Counted from the stretch's first letter, positions 8,329-16,971 are shown. The stretch is DNA of 64,000 bases from Kribbella catacumbae DSM 19601 (GCF_000372465.1 NZ_AQUZ01000005.1:199742-263741), one strand, 5' to 3'. Numbers and translations: made by a program. Notes: generated from the sequence alone by a model not told the origin.

Positions 8329-9108
8329 ATGAGTGACATGCCCGTCTTGTATCTCAGTCACGGTGCTCCGCCGCTTGCGGATGATCGGCTGTGGACTGCG
8401 GAGCTTGCTGCGGTTTCTGCTCGGCTTACCAAGCCGACCGCGATTCTGATCGTGTCCGCGCACTGGGAGGCCGCGCCGCTCACGCTCGCCGCGACCCGGA
8501 CCGTGCCGTTGCTTTACGACTTCTGGGGTTTCCCGGAGCGCTACTACCAGGTCCAGTACGCCGCGCCGGGCGCGCCGGAACTCGCCGACCAGGTCCGCAA
8601 GCTCCTGCACTCCCCCGCGACGCCCGTGTACGACGACCCGGACCGTGGGCTGGATCACGGCGCCTATGTCCCGCTGAAGGAGATGTACCCCGACGCGGAC
8701 ATCCCCGTGCTGCAGGTGTCGATGCCGACGCTCGATCCGAAGGAACTCTTCGGGATCGGCCGGAAGCTGGCGCCGTTGCGCGACCAGGGCGTCCTGATCA
8801 TCGGCAGCGGCTTCACCACCCACAACCTGCGTGCGGTCAACCTCGGCGGTCCCGCCGACGCCGCGGCGCCGGGCTGGTCGGTCGAGTTCGACGACTGGGC
8901 CCAGCGCGCGCTGAGGAAGCAGGACGTCGACTCACTGATCGACTTCCTGCACAAGGCGCCGGCCGCGAGCATCGCGCATCCGCGGACCGAGCACTTCGCG
9001 CCGCTGTTCGTTTCCCTCGGCGCATCAGAGGACTCACTCGGTACTGCGGAAGCCGTGGTCGACGGGTTCTGGTACGGACTGTCCAAGCGTTCCTGGCAGA
9101 TCGGCTGA
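8329..9108 (+). CDS. LigB/DODA-type extradiol dioxygenase
   Basis: The 259-residue protein belongs to the class III extradiol ring-cleavage group (4,5-DOPA dioxygenase/YgiD-like). The metal-binding and catalytic His residues appear as YLSHGAPP near the start, SAHWEAAP, LDHGAYVPL, and the GSGFTTHNLRAV segment. Members open catechol-type rings using Fe(II) or Zn; many bacterial ones have unknown natural substrates. The ATG has an AAAGGA site nearby. A palindromic operator candidate lies 28 nt upstream. It converges directly with the SMP-30-like gene, with one base between stops. No aromatic pathway genes surround it. Confidence 0.9.
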   Translation: MSDMPVLYLSHGAPPLADDRLWTAELAAVSARLTKPTAILIVSAHWEAAPLTLAATRTVPLLYDFWGFPERYYQVQYAAPGAPELADQVRKLLHSPATPVYDDPDRGLDHGAYVPLKEMYPDADIPVLQVSMPTLDPKELFGIGRKLAPLRDQGVLIIGSGFTTHNLRAVNLGGPADAAAPGWSVEFDDWAQRALRKQDVDSLIDFLHKAPAASIAHPRTEHFAPLFVSLGASEDSLGTAEAVVDGFWYGLSKRSWQIG

Positions 9109-9109
9109 A

Positions 9110-10096
9110 CTAGCTGGCCGGCGTGGGGAAGCTAGCCAAGTGGCTTGTCCCGATGCTGCTCAGCCAGACCTTCCCGTCACGCTCGCGCACGCCAGTGGGC
9201 ATCCGGAAGTCCGGGTTCTTCCCACGCAGATCGTGCACGAGGTTGCCGCCATCGTCGTACGCCTGGATCTCGATGATGTCGGCCGGCTTGGGCTTGACGG
9301 CGTCCGGTAGCGCCCAGACGACCTTCCGCAGTACTGGCTGCTTTGGCAGCAGGAGATCCAGCAGGGCGTTGCGTGGTGAGCCGATCGCGACCCAGATCAA
9401 CCCGTCCGAGCCGCGCGCGATGTTGTCGGGCAGGCCCGGGATCATCGCGACCAGTTCCGGTTCGGCGTCGGCATCGGTGAGGTCGAGCTTGAAGAGGCTG
9501 TAGCTCGCGGTCTCCGCGAAGAACAGCGTCTTCTGGTCACCGCTGAGCGCCACCCCGTTCGGGAACGGGCGATTGGCCGTCAGCCGGGTGAGCTCGCCGT
9601 CGGGCGTGAGCCGGTACAGGCTGCCGGTGCTGGAGTGCTCGAGCAGGTCGGCCATCCACTCCTCGACGCCGAAGCGGGTGGACGAGTCGGTGAAGTAGAT
9701 CGTGCCGTCGGCCAGGATGTCCGCGTTGTTGCAGAACCTCATCGGGCGGCCGTCGATCTCCCCCAGCAGGGTCGTGATCCGGCCGTCCTTGTCGAGCGTG
9801 AGCAAGCCGCGATGGGCATCGCAAACCAGCACCTTGCCGTCTGGCAGCCACTCGAGGCCGAGCGGCCGGCCACCGGTATCGGCGAGGACGCCGATCGCCG
9901 TACCGTCGGCACTGACGCGCAGGATCCGCCCGTCCACCAGACCGGTCAGCACGCTGCCGTCCTCGTCGATCAAGGCGTCTTCGGGACCGTGCCCGGGCAC
10001 CGCGACGGTCTGTACTTCGATCGACCGCGGCTCCCTGGCCGGCGGAGCGGGCGGCGGGGTCCACCGAACGGGGGCAATGCTCGATCTCGGACTCAT
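9110..10096 (-). CDS. SMP-30/gluconolactonase/strictosidine synthase-like protein
   Basis: The 328-residue protein is a six-bladed beta-propeller of the SMP-30/strictosidine synthase-like superfamily. Blade motifs are visible as GPEDALIDEDGSVLTG, RPLGLEWLPDGKVLVCDA, the NNADILADGTIYFTDSS segment and PFPNGVALSGDQKTLFFAE, the last being the characteristic PNG(V/I)A step. Such proteins are lactonases or esterases acting on varied substrates. ATG 10096 is chosen because sequence upstream in frame is only a shadow of the neighbouring DinB gene. No signal peptide is evident. The gene is immediately downstream of the DinB gene on the same strand, with a 29-bp gap. Confidence 0.85.
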   Translation of the reverse strand: MSPRSSIAPVRWTPPPAPPAREPRSIEVQTVAVPGHGPEDALIDEDGSVLTGLVDGRILRVSADGTAIGVLADTGGRPLGLEWLPDGKVLVCDAHRGLLTLDKDGRITTLLGEIDGRPMRFCNNADILADGTIYFTDSSTRFGVEEWMADLLEHSSTGSLYRLTPDGELTRLTANRPFPNGVALSGDQKTLFFAETASYSLFKLDLTDADAEPELVAMIPGLPDNIARGSDGLIWVAIGSPRNALLDLLLPKQPVLRKVVWALPDAVKPKPADIIEIQAYDDGGNLVHDLRGKNPDFRMPTGVRERDGKVWLSSIGTSHLASFPTPAS

Positions 10097-10125
10097 GCCC
10101 AGACGATATCGGCAATCACCGATAG

Positions 10126-10629
10126 CTACTCGCCCGTGGAGCCGTCCAGGCGTTCGCGGAGGAAGTCGGCGTGGCCGTTGTGGCGGGCGTATTCCTCGAT
10201 CATGTGGGCCAGCACCCAGCGCAGGGTGAAGCGGCGGCCCTCGTCCTCGCCGACGTGGCCGGGGTCGAGGTCCGCGATGGTGGCCCGGGCTCGCTCGACG
10301 GCTTCGTCGTACCGGTTGAGGTCGGCGTAGAAGTGCCGAGGGTCGAGGCCGGTCCAGTCGCCCTCGGGGTGCTCGGGTGAGGTGTAGGCGTAGACGACGG
10401 GCTCGTCGGTGAAGGTGCCGACGAACCAGCCCAGCTCGTTCTCGGTGAGGTGCCGGATCAGGCCGTGCAGCGTCATCGAGGAGGGCGCGACGACCGCGGT
10501 ACCGAGCTGCTCGGGGGTCAGGCCCTCGCACTTCCAGCGGAGCGTGGCGCGCTGGAAGTCCAGGAAACCGACCAGGGTCTCCTTCTCGCCGGCTTCGGTC
10601 GGCGGGTCAGGTCTGCCGTTGAGGTCCAT
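10126..10629 (-). CDS. DinB-fold (DUF664) mycothiol-type transferase family protein
   Basis: The 167-residue protein has the four-helix DinB layout with three metal-binding His positions: TLHGLIRHLTENE, a middle helix, and LRWVLAHMIEEYARHNGHAD near the end. Actinobacterial members act as, or are related to, mycothiol- or bacillithiol-dependent S-transferases; the substrate is unknown. The start ATG 10629 gives MDLNGRPDPP, the expected short lead before the first helix. It is the upstream gene of a two-gene unit with the SMP-30-like gene and is divergent from the F420 oxidoreductase gene, 94 bp away. A second, diverged DinB protein is encoded at 40488-41057. Confidence 0.85.
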   Translation of the reverse strand: MDLNGRPDPPTEAGEKETLVGFLDFQRATLRWKCEGLTPEQLGTAVVAPSSMTLHGLIRHLTENELGWFVGTFTDEPVVYAYTSPEHPEGDWTGLDPRHFYADLNRYDEAVERARATIADLDPGHVGEDEGRRFTLRWVLAHMIEEYARHNGHADFLRERLDGSTGE

Positions 10630-10723
10630 GTCCGGGAACCTACCGCGCCGCACCGACAGTGGGCTTCTGTTCGGATCCCGGGCCCATCCGGAGGCTCCTC
10701 CGATACCGCGTAGGCTGGCGGCC

Positions 10724-11539
10724 ATGACATCGACTGAGTCCCCCGCACGTCCGTACGGCAAGTATCCGGTCCGGATCGGCGTCCAGGTTCAGCCCCAGCA
10801 CGCGGAGTACGCCGACATCCGGCGGACCGTCGCCGCCGCCGAGGAGATCGGCGTCGACGTGGCGTTCAACTGGGACCATTTCTACCCCCTGTCCGGTGAG
10901 CCCGACGGCCTGCACTTCGAGGCCTGGACGATGCTCGCGGCCTGGGCCGAGGCGACCGAGCGGATCGAGATCGGCTGCCTGGTCACCTGCAACTCCTACC
11001 GCAACGCCAACCTGCTCGCCGATATGGCCCGCACGGTCGACCACATCAGCGGCGGCCGGCTCATCTTCGGCATCGGCTCGGGCTGGTTCGAGCGCGACTA
11101 CGACGAGTACGGCTATCAGTTCGGTACTGCGGGCGGCCGGCTCGACGCGCTCGGCGAGGCGCTGCCGCGGATCGAGCAGCGCTGGGCCAAGCTGAACCCG
11201 AAGCCGACCCGCGACATCCCGGTCCTGATCGGTGGCGGCGGCGAGAAGAAGACGCTGAAGCTGGTCGCCCAGCACGCGACCATCTGGCACGGCTTCGGCG
11301 ACGCCGAGACGATCGCGCACAAGCACGCCGTCCTCGACGCGCACTGCGCGACGATCGGCCGCGACCCGGGCGAGATCGAGCGCTCGACAGCCGTCGGCGA
11401 CAAGCGCCCGGACCAGCTCGGCAAGGCGATGCTCGACGTCGGCACGCGGCTCTTCACCGTCCACACCTCCGGCCCGGACTACGACCTCGGTCTGCTGCGC
11501 GACTGGGTCGCGTGGCGCGACGACGTCAACCAGGGCTGA
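10724..11539 (+). CDS. F420-dependent LLM-class oxidoreductase
   Basis: The 271-residue TIM-barrel protein matches the luciferase-like F420 subgroup. Diagnostic segments are FNWDHFYPL near residue 50, the EIGCLVTCNSYRNANLLADMA strand, GRLIFGIGSGWFERDYDEYG, and PVLIGGGGEKKTLKLVA. It uses reduced deazaflavin F420 to reduce or oxidise an unknown substrate in the cytoplasm. A TAGGCT hexamer at 10711-10716 sits 7 nt before the ATG, so the transcript is probably leaderless. It is the intact counterpart of the broken relative at 5181-6035, though the two are not close copies. Confidence 0.9.
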   Translation: MTSTESPARPYGKYPVRIGVQVQPQHAEYADIRRTVAAAEEIGVDVAFNWDHFYPLSGEPDGLHFEAWTMLAAWAEATERIEIGCLVTCNSYRNANLLADMARTVDHISGGRLIFGIGSGWFERDYDEYGYQFGTAGGRLDALGEALPRIEQRWAKLNPKPTRDIPVLIGGGGEKKTLKLVAQHATIWHGFGDAETIAHKHAVLDAHCATIGRDPGEIERSTAVGDKRPDQLGKAMLDVGTRLFTVHTSGPDYDLGLLRDWVAWRDDVNQG

Positions 11540-11627
11540 CCCGCACTGCGTACCGGAGTACCGGCTGGGGCTGGAACTCCGGGACGCGCGCGTTGGCGTG
11601 ATGCCTGGATTCGCTAGGATTTCGGGC

Positions 11628-12233
11628 ATGTCTACGCTGCCTACTGACGGTTCGGTGCTGCCCATCACCCGGTGGGGTGAGGACGTCATGCACCATCTGA
11701 ACCAGCCGGTCACCGAGTTCGGCGACGAACTGCACAAGCTCGTCGCGGACATGGTCGCGACGATGAACGCCGCCGAAGGTGTCGGGCTGGCCGCGAACCA
11801 GGTCGGCGTCGACCTGCAGCTGTTCGTCTTCAACTGCCCGGACAAGAAGGGCGTTTTCCAGCACGGCGTCGTCTGCAACCCGGTGCTCGAGCTGCCCGAG
11901 GGCAAGGACCGTCAGCTCGACGAGGGCGACGAGGGCTGTCTTTCGCTGCCCGGCGCCTTCACCAAGTGCGCGCGCCCCGACTGGGCCCGCGTCACCGGCG
12001 TCGACGAGAACGGCGAGCCGGTCAGCTACGAGGGCGACGGTCTGCTCGCCCGCTGCCTGCAGCACGAGACCGACCACACCCAGGGCGTGGTCTTCGGCGA
12101 CCGGCTCTCCCGCAAGTACAAGAAGCGCCTGTTCGCCGAGGCGGAGGAGTTCGCTCCCGACTACCCGGCCGACTGGCCCGTGTCGCCGATGCTCAACCAG
12201 GAAGAGCACTCCGACGAACACCTGAACACCTGA
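11628..12233 (+). CDS. def: Peptide deformylase
   Basis: The 201-residue metalloenzyme removes the N-formyl group from nascent proteins at the ribosome exit. All three family motifs are present: GVGLAANQVG (motif 1), EGCLSLPG with the metal ligand C104 (motif 2), and QHETDHTQG with H146, E147 and H150 (motif 3). A TAGGAT hexamer at 11615-11620 lies 7 nt before ATG 11628, indicating a leaderless transcript. Length is typical for the actinobacterial form, with a C-terminal extension. The fmt gene is not adjacent. Immediately downstream, overlapping the stop, lies the wreck of an amidase gene. Confidence 0.96.
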   Translation: MSTLPTDGSVLPITRWGEDVMHHLNQPVTEFGDELHKLVADMVATMNAAEGVGLAANQVGVDLQLFVFNCPDKKGVFQHGVVCNPVLELPEGKDRQLDEGDEGCLSLPGAFTKCARPDWARVTGVDENGEPVSYEGDGLLARCLQHETDHTQGVVFGDRLSRKYKKRLFAEAEEFAPDYPADWPVSPMLNQEEHSDEHLNT

Positions 12234-12683
12234 TCGCTCAGCTCACCGCCGACCTCCGAGCGGGTCGCCGTACTGCGCTCGAGGTCGTCGAGGAAGCTCT
12301 CGCTGCGGCCGCTCGCTGGGATCCGGTGCTGCACTTCATCGATTCGCTGGATGCCGACGGCGCCCGGGCACGCGTCGACCCGTCGCGGCGGGCGTAGTAC
12401 CGATCGCTACTGGTGGGGACAGCGCTGGGTCGCTGCGGATTCCGGCGTCGTTCTGTGGCGTCGTTGGCTTCAAGGGAACGGGTATGACCAGCACGAGGAG
12501 AACATCATCGTGGGTGACCTTTGCTGGGGATTCAACGTCACCGGGCATCCTGCGGTGAGCGTGCCGGTCGGGTTGGTGGACGGCCGGCCAGTGGGTGCAC
12601 AGGTTGTCGCGCCGCATGGGCGGGACGATGTCGCGCTGTCGGTGGCCACGCGGATCATGACGCCGCTTTCCCTACCAGGCTGA
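12230..12683 (+). pseudogene. Decayed amidase-signature gene
   Basis: Three pieces of an amidase-family protein lie in three different frames. An N-terminal helix region (LIAQLTADLRAGRRTALEVV) ends at a stop at 12397. The catalytic signature GGDSAGSLRIPASFCGVVGF is read from 12412 in the next frame. A C-terminal piece, FNVTGHPAVSVPVGLVDGRP, is read in the third frame to 12683. Most of the central domain, some 300 residues, is missing. The serine of DSAGS and RIPASFCGVVGFKGT are unmistakable for the Ser-cisSer-Lys amidases. The original gene probably followed def with an overlapping start. Confidence 0.88.
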
Positions 12684-13238
12684 TGATTTGAGGTCGTCCT
12701 GGAGGATGGCTTCGACCGATTCCTCGGCGGTCTGGCCGGTCGTGTCGAGCCACAGGCCGCGCTTCGGGGTGTCCTGCAGGCCTTCCTGGAGAGCCTCCAC
12801 GGCCTCGGCCAGCGTCATGCCCGGGCCTTGCCAATCGCGGTACGAGTTGGAGCCCCGGCCTTGTTCGCGTTCGACGATCGAGGCGACCGACGGGACCAGT
12901 ACGACGAGGTGCGGCTCGGCGATGCCGTCGAACGAGTCGAGCCAGCGAGTGACGTCGTCGCCCATCATGATGTCGGAGCAGACGAAGTCGAATCCGGCTT
13001 CGAGGTAGTGACGGGCGACCAGTGCACTGGCGTCGTACCGGAGCTGGAGCTGACGCACCGCTTCGGGCTCTGGCTCCGGCGTCATGCCGACCGCGCCGGC
13101 CACAACCGCGCGGAAGTAGACGTCTCCGTCGACCGTCGCCGCCGGTGGACCGAGGCGGCTGGCGAGCAGCGGCGCGATGGTGGACTTGCCTGCCGCCTGC
13201 ATTCCGGTGATCAGCACGACTTTCCGCATGCCTGCCAT
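12672..13238 (-). CDS. P-loop kinase/phosphotransferase-like ATPase
   Basis: The 188-residue protein has a Walker A motif GMQAAGKST (residues 12-20), followed by a DGDVYFRAVV segment and an internal Arg-containing lid (EREQGRGSNSYRDW). The layout resembles small P-loop kinases such as the chloramphenicol phosphotransferase and zeta/AAA-33 groups. It likely phosphorylates a small molecule; the substrate is unknown. The start may be at 13238 or three codons later (MRKVVLITG), which is the conserved first strand. Its 3' end overlaps the end of the decayed amidase by 12 bases. It is divergent from the LacI-family gene 51 bp away. Confidence 0.75.
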   Translation of the reverse strand: MAGMRKVVLITGMQAAGKSTIAPLLASRLGPPAATVDGDVYFRAVVAGAVGMTPEPEPEAVRQLQLRYDASALVARHYLEAGFDFVCSDIMMGDDVTRWLDSFDGIAEPHLVVLVPSVASIVEREQGRGSNSYRDWQGPGMTLAEAVEALQEGLQDTPKRGLWLDTTGQTAEESVEAILQDDLKSSAW

Positions 13239-13289
13239 CCCATCACGCGAGTCCAGCGGATTTCCGGCGATCGCCGATAAACTGCGGCA

Positions 13290-14348
13290 GTGAAAGGGAT
13301 GCCGGGTGACTCGGGGCCTAGGCGGCCCGTCACGCTCGACGATGTCGCGCGTGCTGCGGGAGTCTCCCAGCCGACTGCCTCGCGAGTGCTGAACGGGAGT
13401 TCACGCAAGGTCGCCGAGAGCTATCGCGAGCGGGTTCTGCTCGCGGCGCGCGAGCTCGGGTACACCCCGAACCTGCCCGCCCAAGCGATGGCCCGCGGGA
13501 CCTCACGCACGATCGCGCTGGTGATCAGCCTGATCTCCGACCCGTACTTCTCCGCGATGGCCGCCGAGATCATGAAGCAGGCCGAGGCGATCGAGCTGCA
13601 CGTCTCGATCGCGGTCACCGAACGACAGGCCGACCGCGAACTCGACCTGATCCGCGAGCTCCGCGGTCAGCAGCCCCGAGCGATCATCCTGGCCGGCACC
13701 GGGTACGTCGATCCGCCGTCGTCGCAGCAGCTCGTCGACGAGCTGCAGCGGTATGAGGAGACTGGCGGGCGGGTGGTGCTCATCAGTCGGTCGGACCTGC
13801 CTTTCGAGACGGTGGATTTCGACAACCAAGAAGGGTCCCGGCAGTTGGCGTTGGAGCTGGCGGGTCTTGGCTATCAGCGTTGCCTGGTGCTCGGGAGCGG
13901 CACTCCCCTGTTGTCCATGAGTCAACGCGTCGAAGGTTTCGTCGCTGGGCTGGTCGAGTCGGGTGTGGCTGACGCGGCGACTCGGGTGCACCATCCGGAC
14001 TTCAGCTGGGCGGGTGCGCGGGAATTCGTGCTCGGCCTGACCGACGCCGAAGTACGCGATCTTCAGCTGGTGTTCGCTGTCACCGATGACATGGCCCTCG
14101 GAGCCCTGGCCGCGTTGAGAGAACGCGGCCTCCGAATCCCCGAGGACATCGGAGTAGCCGGCTTCGACGACATCAGCACGCTGCGCGACGTAGTACCGAA
14201 GCTGACCACGGTTCACGTGGCCCTGAACGCCGTCGCCCAAGAAGCCATCTACCGCGCCACCACTACAGACACAGACCTAACCCGCCGTACCGTCCCCGCC
14301 TACCCCGTCATCCGAGCCAGCACCCCACCCGTTTCGCCTCCGAGCTGA
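13290..14348 (+). CDS. LacI-family transcriptional regulator
   Basis: The 352-residue protein has an N-terminal LacI helix-turn-helix (VTLDDVARAAGVSQPTASRV, residues 14-33) with the hinge-helix segment RELGYTPNLPAQAMARG. A periplasmic-binding-protein-like sensor domain follows, including DDMALGALAALRERGLRIPED. It should bind a sugar or sugar-like ligand and repress a catabolic operon. A TAAACT hexamer at 13278-13283 lies 6 nt before GTG 13290, so the message is probably leaderless. No sugar-uptake genes are next to it, so its target is not apparent here; the palindrome at 53084-53099 is a LacI-type site in the window but any link is speculative. Confidence 0.92.
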   Translation: MKGMPGDSGPRRPVTLDDVARAAGVSQPTASRVLNGSSRKVAESYRERVLLAARELGYTPNLPAQAMARGTSRTIALVISLISDPYFSAMAAEIMKQAEAIELHVSIAVTERQADRELDLIRELRGQQPRAIILAGTGYVDPPSSQQLVDELQRYEETGGRVVLISRSDLPFETVDFDNQEGSRQLALELAGLGYQRCLVLGSGTPLLSMSQRVEGFVAGLVESGVADAATRVHHPDFSWAGAREFVLGLTDAEVRDLQLVFAVTDDMALGALAALRERGLRIPEDIGVAGFDDISTLRDVVPKLTTVHVALNAVAQEAIYRATTTDTDLTRRTVPAYPVIRASTPPVSPPS

Positions 14349-14363
14349 GACGCTGGCGCGGAG

Positions 14364-15120
14364 TCAGCTAACTGCTGGTCGGACGGTGAGAGTGCCCGCC
14401 TCGGTATCGAGAACTGCCTCAGGTCCAATCGGTACGGCCAGTGCCTCCGGGCCATGTCCGACCGGGAGCCCACCGAGGACTGGGACGTCGAACTTGCCGA
14501 GGCGGTCCTTCAGGACCTCCACGAGTGTCCACCCACGGTCGGTGTAGCCGGCGAAGCCGGTGAACTGACCGAGCGCGACGCCGCGGAGGCCGCGCAGTAC
14601 GCCCGATCGGAGGAGGTGGGTCAGGGAGCGGTCGACCACGCCGAGGCCGACGGTACGGGTGTCTTCGATGAACAAGATGGCGCCGTCGAGGCTCGGCAGG
14701 CCGACGCCGATGGAGCGCGTGAGTGCGCTGAGGGTGCCGCCGATCAGGACGCCGCTGGCTTGACCGTGGACAACCGCCTGTGCGGAAAGGTCATCCGGGT
14801 TGCTGTGCAGGGTGATCGGGTCGGTGGTCATCAGGGCATGTTGCCTGGATGAGCCGTGGATGCCGGCGAGTCCGCACTCTCTCCACAACGCCAGATGCAG
14901 GGTACGTCGCCTGCGCCCGCCCGATCACCGGTTTGGGGTCGCGCCTGACGGCTTCGAAGTCGAGCCGGTGCGCGATGCGGTGAGCACCGTTGCCACTGGC
15001 GCTGACGACGATGGCTCTGACCGCTGGATCTCGGAAGGCGTCGTTCAGCTCATTCTCGTCAGCCGTCGATGAGATCGACCGCACGACGTCGCCGGGCTCG
15101 AGCTTTGGTGCGCGGAGCAT
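14364..15120 (-). pseudogene. Decayed S66 (LD-carboxypeptidase-like) gene copy
   Basis: This is a damaged tandem copy of the intact S66 gene just upstream. The N-terminal part (LRAPKLEPGDVVRSISS) jumps directly to NELNDAFRDPAVRAIVV, losing about 50 residues. After RRDPKPVIG the frame shifts near 14920, and the rest (HLALWRECG in the shifted frame through LTVRPAVS) continues in another frame to 14364. The conserved GFSDITN segment of the intact copy, carrying the nucleophilic Ser, reads GRAQAT here, so the active site is lost as well. Its ATG at 15120 overlaps the stop of the intact gene (TGATG), so the pair was once translationally coupled. Confidence 0.88.
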
Positions 15121-16043
15121 CAACACACCCCCGGAGCGACCGTGAGAGTTCCTGCGGCGGTATCGATCGCTGCCGTCGTACCGAGTGGAACGGCCAACGG
15201 GTCAGGATCGTGGCCCAGTGGCAGACCGCCCAGGATCGGTACGCCGAGTTGGCCGAGCCTGTCTTGCAGCAACTTGGCAGCCGTCCACTCAGAGGTCAGA
15301 GTGTCCCCCACCGCGTCGCCGTTGGGGGTGAGGTGGCCGATGGCAATACCGCGGACGCCGTCGAGGGCGCCCGAAGCGACCAGCTGGAAGAGCACTTGGT
15401 CGAGTGAGTCCAAGCTGCCGACCAGAGCTTCGAATAACAGGATGCCGCCATCCAGGCTTGGCATCCCGGCGCCGACCATGCCCGCGATCGTGCCGAGGTT
15501 GCCGCCGATCAGGAAGCCGGAAGCCACGCCGTCCACCGACACGTCCGAGGAGCTGGCGCCCGGATCGCGATGCAAGATGATCGGTTCCGTGGTCATCAAC
15601 GCTTGGCGGGCCGCTTCCGCGCTGACGCCGAACACCATGCCGTGCAGGCCGACGACCCGGCTGTGGTCCCACAGGGCCAGATGCAGATTGGTGATGTCGC
15701 TGAAGCCGACGACCGGCTTGGGATCGCGTCGTGCCGCCTCGAAGTCGAGATCGTCGATGATCCGGTACGCGCCGGCACCACCGCGGGTCGTGATGATCGC
15801 GCGGACCCCGGGATCTCGCAAGGCGTCATTCAGGTCCGCGAGCCGATCAGCGTCGGTTCCAGCCATGAGCCCGAACTGGTCCAAGGCGTGCTCGCCGACC
15901 TCTACCCGAAGACCCCAGCTCGTCAACGTCGCCACCGCTGCTTCGATCCCTTCGGGAGTCGGGAAGCTGGCGGGCGATACCAGGCGTACGCGGTTTCCGG
16001 GCTTGAGCCGGGGCGGTAGTAGCGCGGTGTCTTGCCTCGTCAT
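15120..16043 (-). CDS. S66-family LD-carboxypeptidase-like protein
   Basis: The 307-residue protein belongs to the S66 family (LdcA/MccF). It begins with RLKPGNRVRLVSPASFPTPE and carries the nucleophile Ser in VVGFSDITNLHLALWD. The Glu and His of the triad are expected in the GGNLGTIAGMVG region and in GLPLGHDPDPLAVPLG. Family members cleave LD-bonds in cytoplasmic muropeptides or hydrolyse microcin C-like peptide-nucleotides. No signal peptide is present. Its ATG overlaps the stop of the upstream mycothiol-type gene (ATGA), and a decayed copy follows. Muropeptide recycling versus peptide-antibiotic immunity cannot be settled from sequence. Confidence 0.87.
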   Translation of the reverse strand: MTRQDTALLPPRLKPGNRVRLVSPASFPTPEGIEAAVATLTSWGLRVEVGEHALDQFGLMAGTDADRLADLNDALRDPGVRAIITTRGGAGAYRIIDDLDFEAARRDPKPVVGFSDITNLHLALWDHSRVVGLHGMVFGVSAEAARQALMTTEPIILHRDPGASSSDVSVDGVASGFLIGGNLGTIAGMVGAGMPSLDGGILLFEALVGSLDSLDQVLFQLVASGALDGVRGIAIGHLTPNGDAVGDTLTSEWTAAKLLQDRLGQLGVPILGGLPLGHDPDPLAVPLGTTAAIDTAAGTLTVAPGVC

Positions 16044-16594
16044 GGGCGGCGGCCGAAGGCGTCGAGGAGGTGGGTCTGGGGTGACGCGTCGGGTGGGAGG
16101 GTGTCGCTCGCTCCGGTGCCGTAGGTGCCCATGGCGCGCATTTCTTCGAGGTGGGGCTCGACCAACGCCCACAAGCCGTTGGCCACCCGGGCGTCGAGGG
16201 TTGAGTCCAGACCGGCACCGATCGCGATGTCCCAGGCGTGGACGACCAGCTCACCGAGGCGGAAACGCAGGAAGGTGTCGACCGAGATATCGCCGCTGGG
16301 GTGATGAAGTGCCAGGGTCGGCTCCGCGCTGGCGAATGCTGCCCGCTGAGCCGCGCAGGAGTTCGTGAGTGCTGCAAGTGGATCGTCACCGAGTTGGTCC
16401 GTATCCAGGTGAGCTGTAGCCGCTGCCGCTGAGGCACCCGACAGCAGCCGTACTGCGAACTTGTTGCCCGCGACCACATGGTCGACGACCTCGCGGACCG
16501 TGATGTCGCTGGGTGTCAGGTTGTCCCACGAACTCGAAGACGCCGAGCCCACCATCCGGACGAGTTGAGCACCGGCCGCCGCGAGAAGGTCCAC
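16040..16594 (-). CDS. TIGR03086/DinB-fold mycothiol-type metal-binding protein
   Basis: The 184-residue protein starts MDLLAAAGAQLVRMVG and has the features of the TIGR03086 group of the mycothiol maleylpyruvate isomerase N-terminal fold. It has a VREVVDHVVAGNKFAVRLL helix with a metal-binding His, and the second helix pair FRLGELVVHAWDIAIGAG with the typical HxWD. Members are thought to be metal-dependent, mycothiol-linked enzymes of unknown reaction. It is the first gene of a coupled pair, its stop overlapping the ATG of the S66 gene. Upstream lies a 569-bp gene-free, repeat-rich region. Confidence 0.85.
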   Translation of the reverse strand: MDLLAAAGAQLVRMVGSASSSSWDNLTPSDITVREVVDHVVAGNKFAVRLLSGASAAAATAHLDTDQLGDDPLAALTNSCAAQRAAFASAEPTLALHHPSGDISVDTFLRFRLGELVVHAWDIAIGAGLDSTLDARVANGLWALVEPHLEEMRAMGTYGTGASDTLPPDASPQTHLLDAFGRRP

Positions 16595-16736
16595 GATCCC
16601 GGAGGCTACCGCTAGCGGTCGAGTTCCAGAGCAGTTGACAGCCGATCACCCGCCGAGCCGGCCGCACCGCCACGTCGTACCGGCGCTGAACCTGTCACGG
16701 CGCCACCCGGGTTCCAGCAGCCAATCGGTGTGCTCC

Positions 16737-16808
16737 GCTCCTCTTGTGGGGCTTCACCCCCTGGTAGAGCAAGGGGCTAACCCCACGCCGAGGGGCGAAC
16801 CCCTCCAG
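16737..16808. repeat. GGGGC-type palindromic intergenic repeat
   Basis: Within the 569-bp gene-free stretch 16595-17163, this segment holds short nested palindromes such as GAGGGGCGAACCCCTC (16789-16804). It also has CCCCCTGGTAGAGCA, the exact complement of TGCTCTACCAGGGGG at 49040-49054. A related arrangement occurs at 40177-40250. The rest of the gap holds the hairpin at 16881-16971, the iron box, and nothing else I recognise. Confidence 0.6.
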
Positions 16809-16880
16809 GGCACGGGTAACCCCGTTCAGGTGCAGGAACTGAACATGCGGGGCCCGATCGCGCAGGGACGACCGGTCGCG

Positions 16881-16971
16881 CGGACCGCCACCACTACTGA
16901 ACCCGGCTCCAACTCCTCGACACGCCGAGGGGAAGCGCTTGCTCGCGAGGTTCGATAGTGGTGGCGGTCCG
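16881..16971. repeat. Long-hairpin intergenic element (type C)
   Basis: CGGACCGCCACCACTA (16881-16896) is perfectly complementary to TAGTGGTGGCGGTCCG (16956-16971), with a 59-nt loop; an imperfect extension inward (CTGAACC with GGTTCGA) lengthens the stem. The geometry matches elements at 35647-35726, 40333-40420 and 52919-53003, which have different stem sequences but similar GGACCGCCAC-like outer edges. Confidence 0.75.

Noticed and set aside
7921..8823. Reverse-strand ORF of 300 codons with QPAKPAQP repeats
   Set aside because: Its N-terminal two-fifths is antisense to the LigB-type gene and the rest comes from the duplicated 84-bp unit; no ribosome binding site or family similarity.
9110..10531. 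Long 473-codon ORF covering SMP-30 and DinB regions
   Set aside because: The first part is a shadow of the DinB gene in another frame; the SMP-30-like protein starts at 10096.
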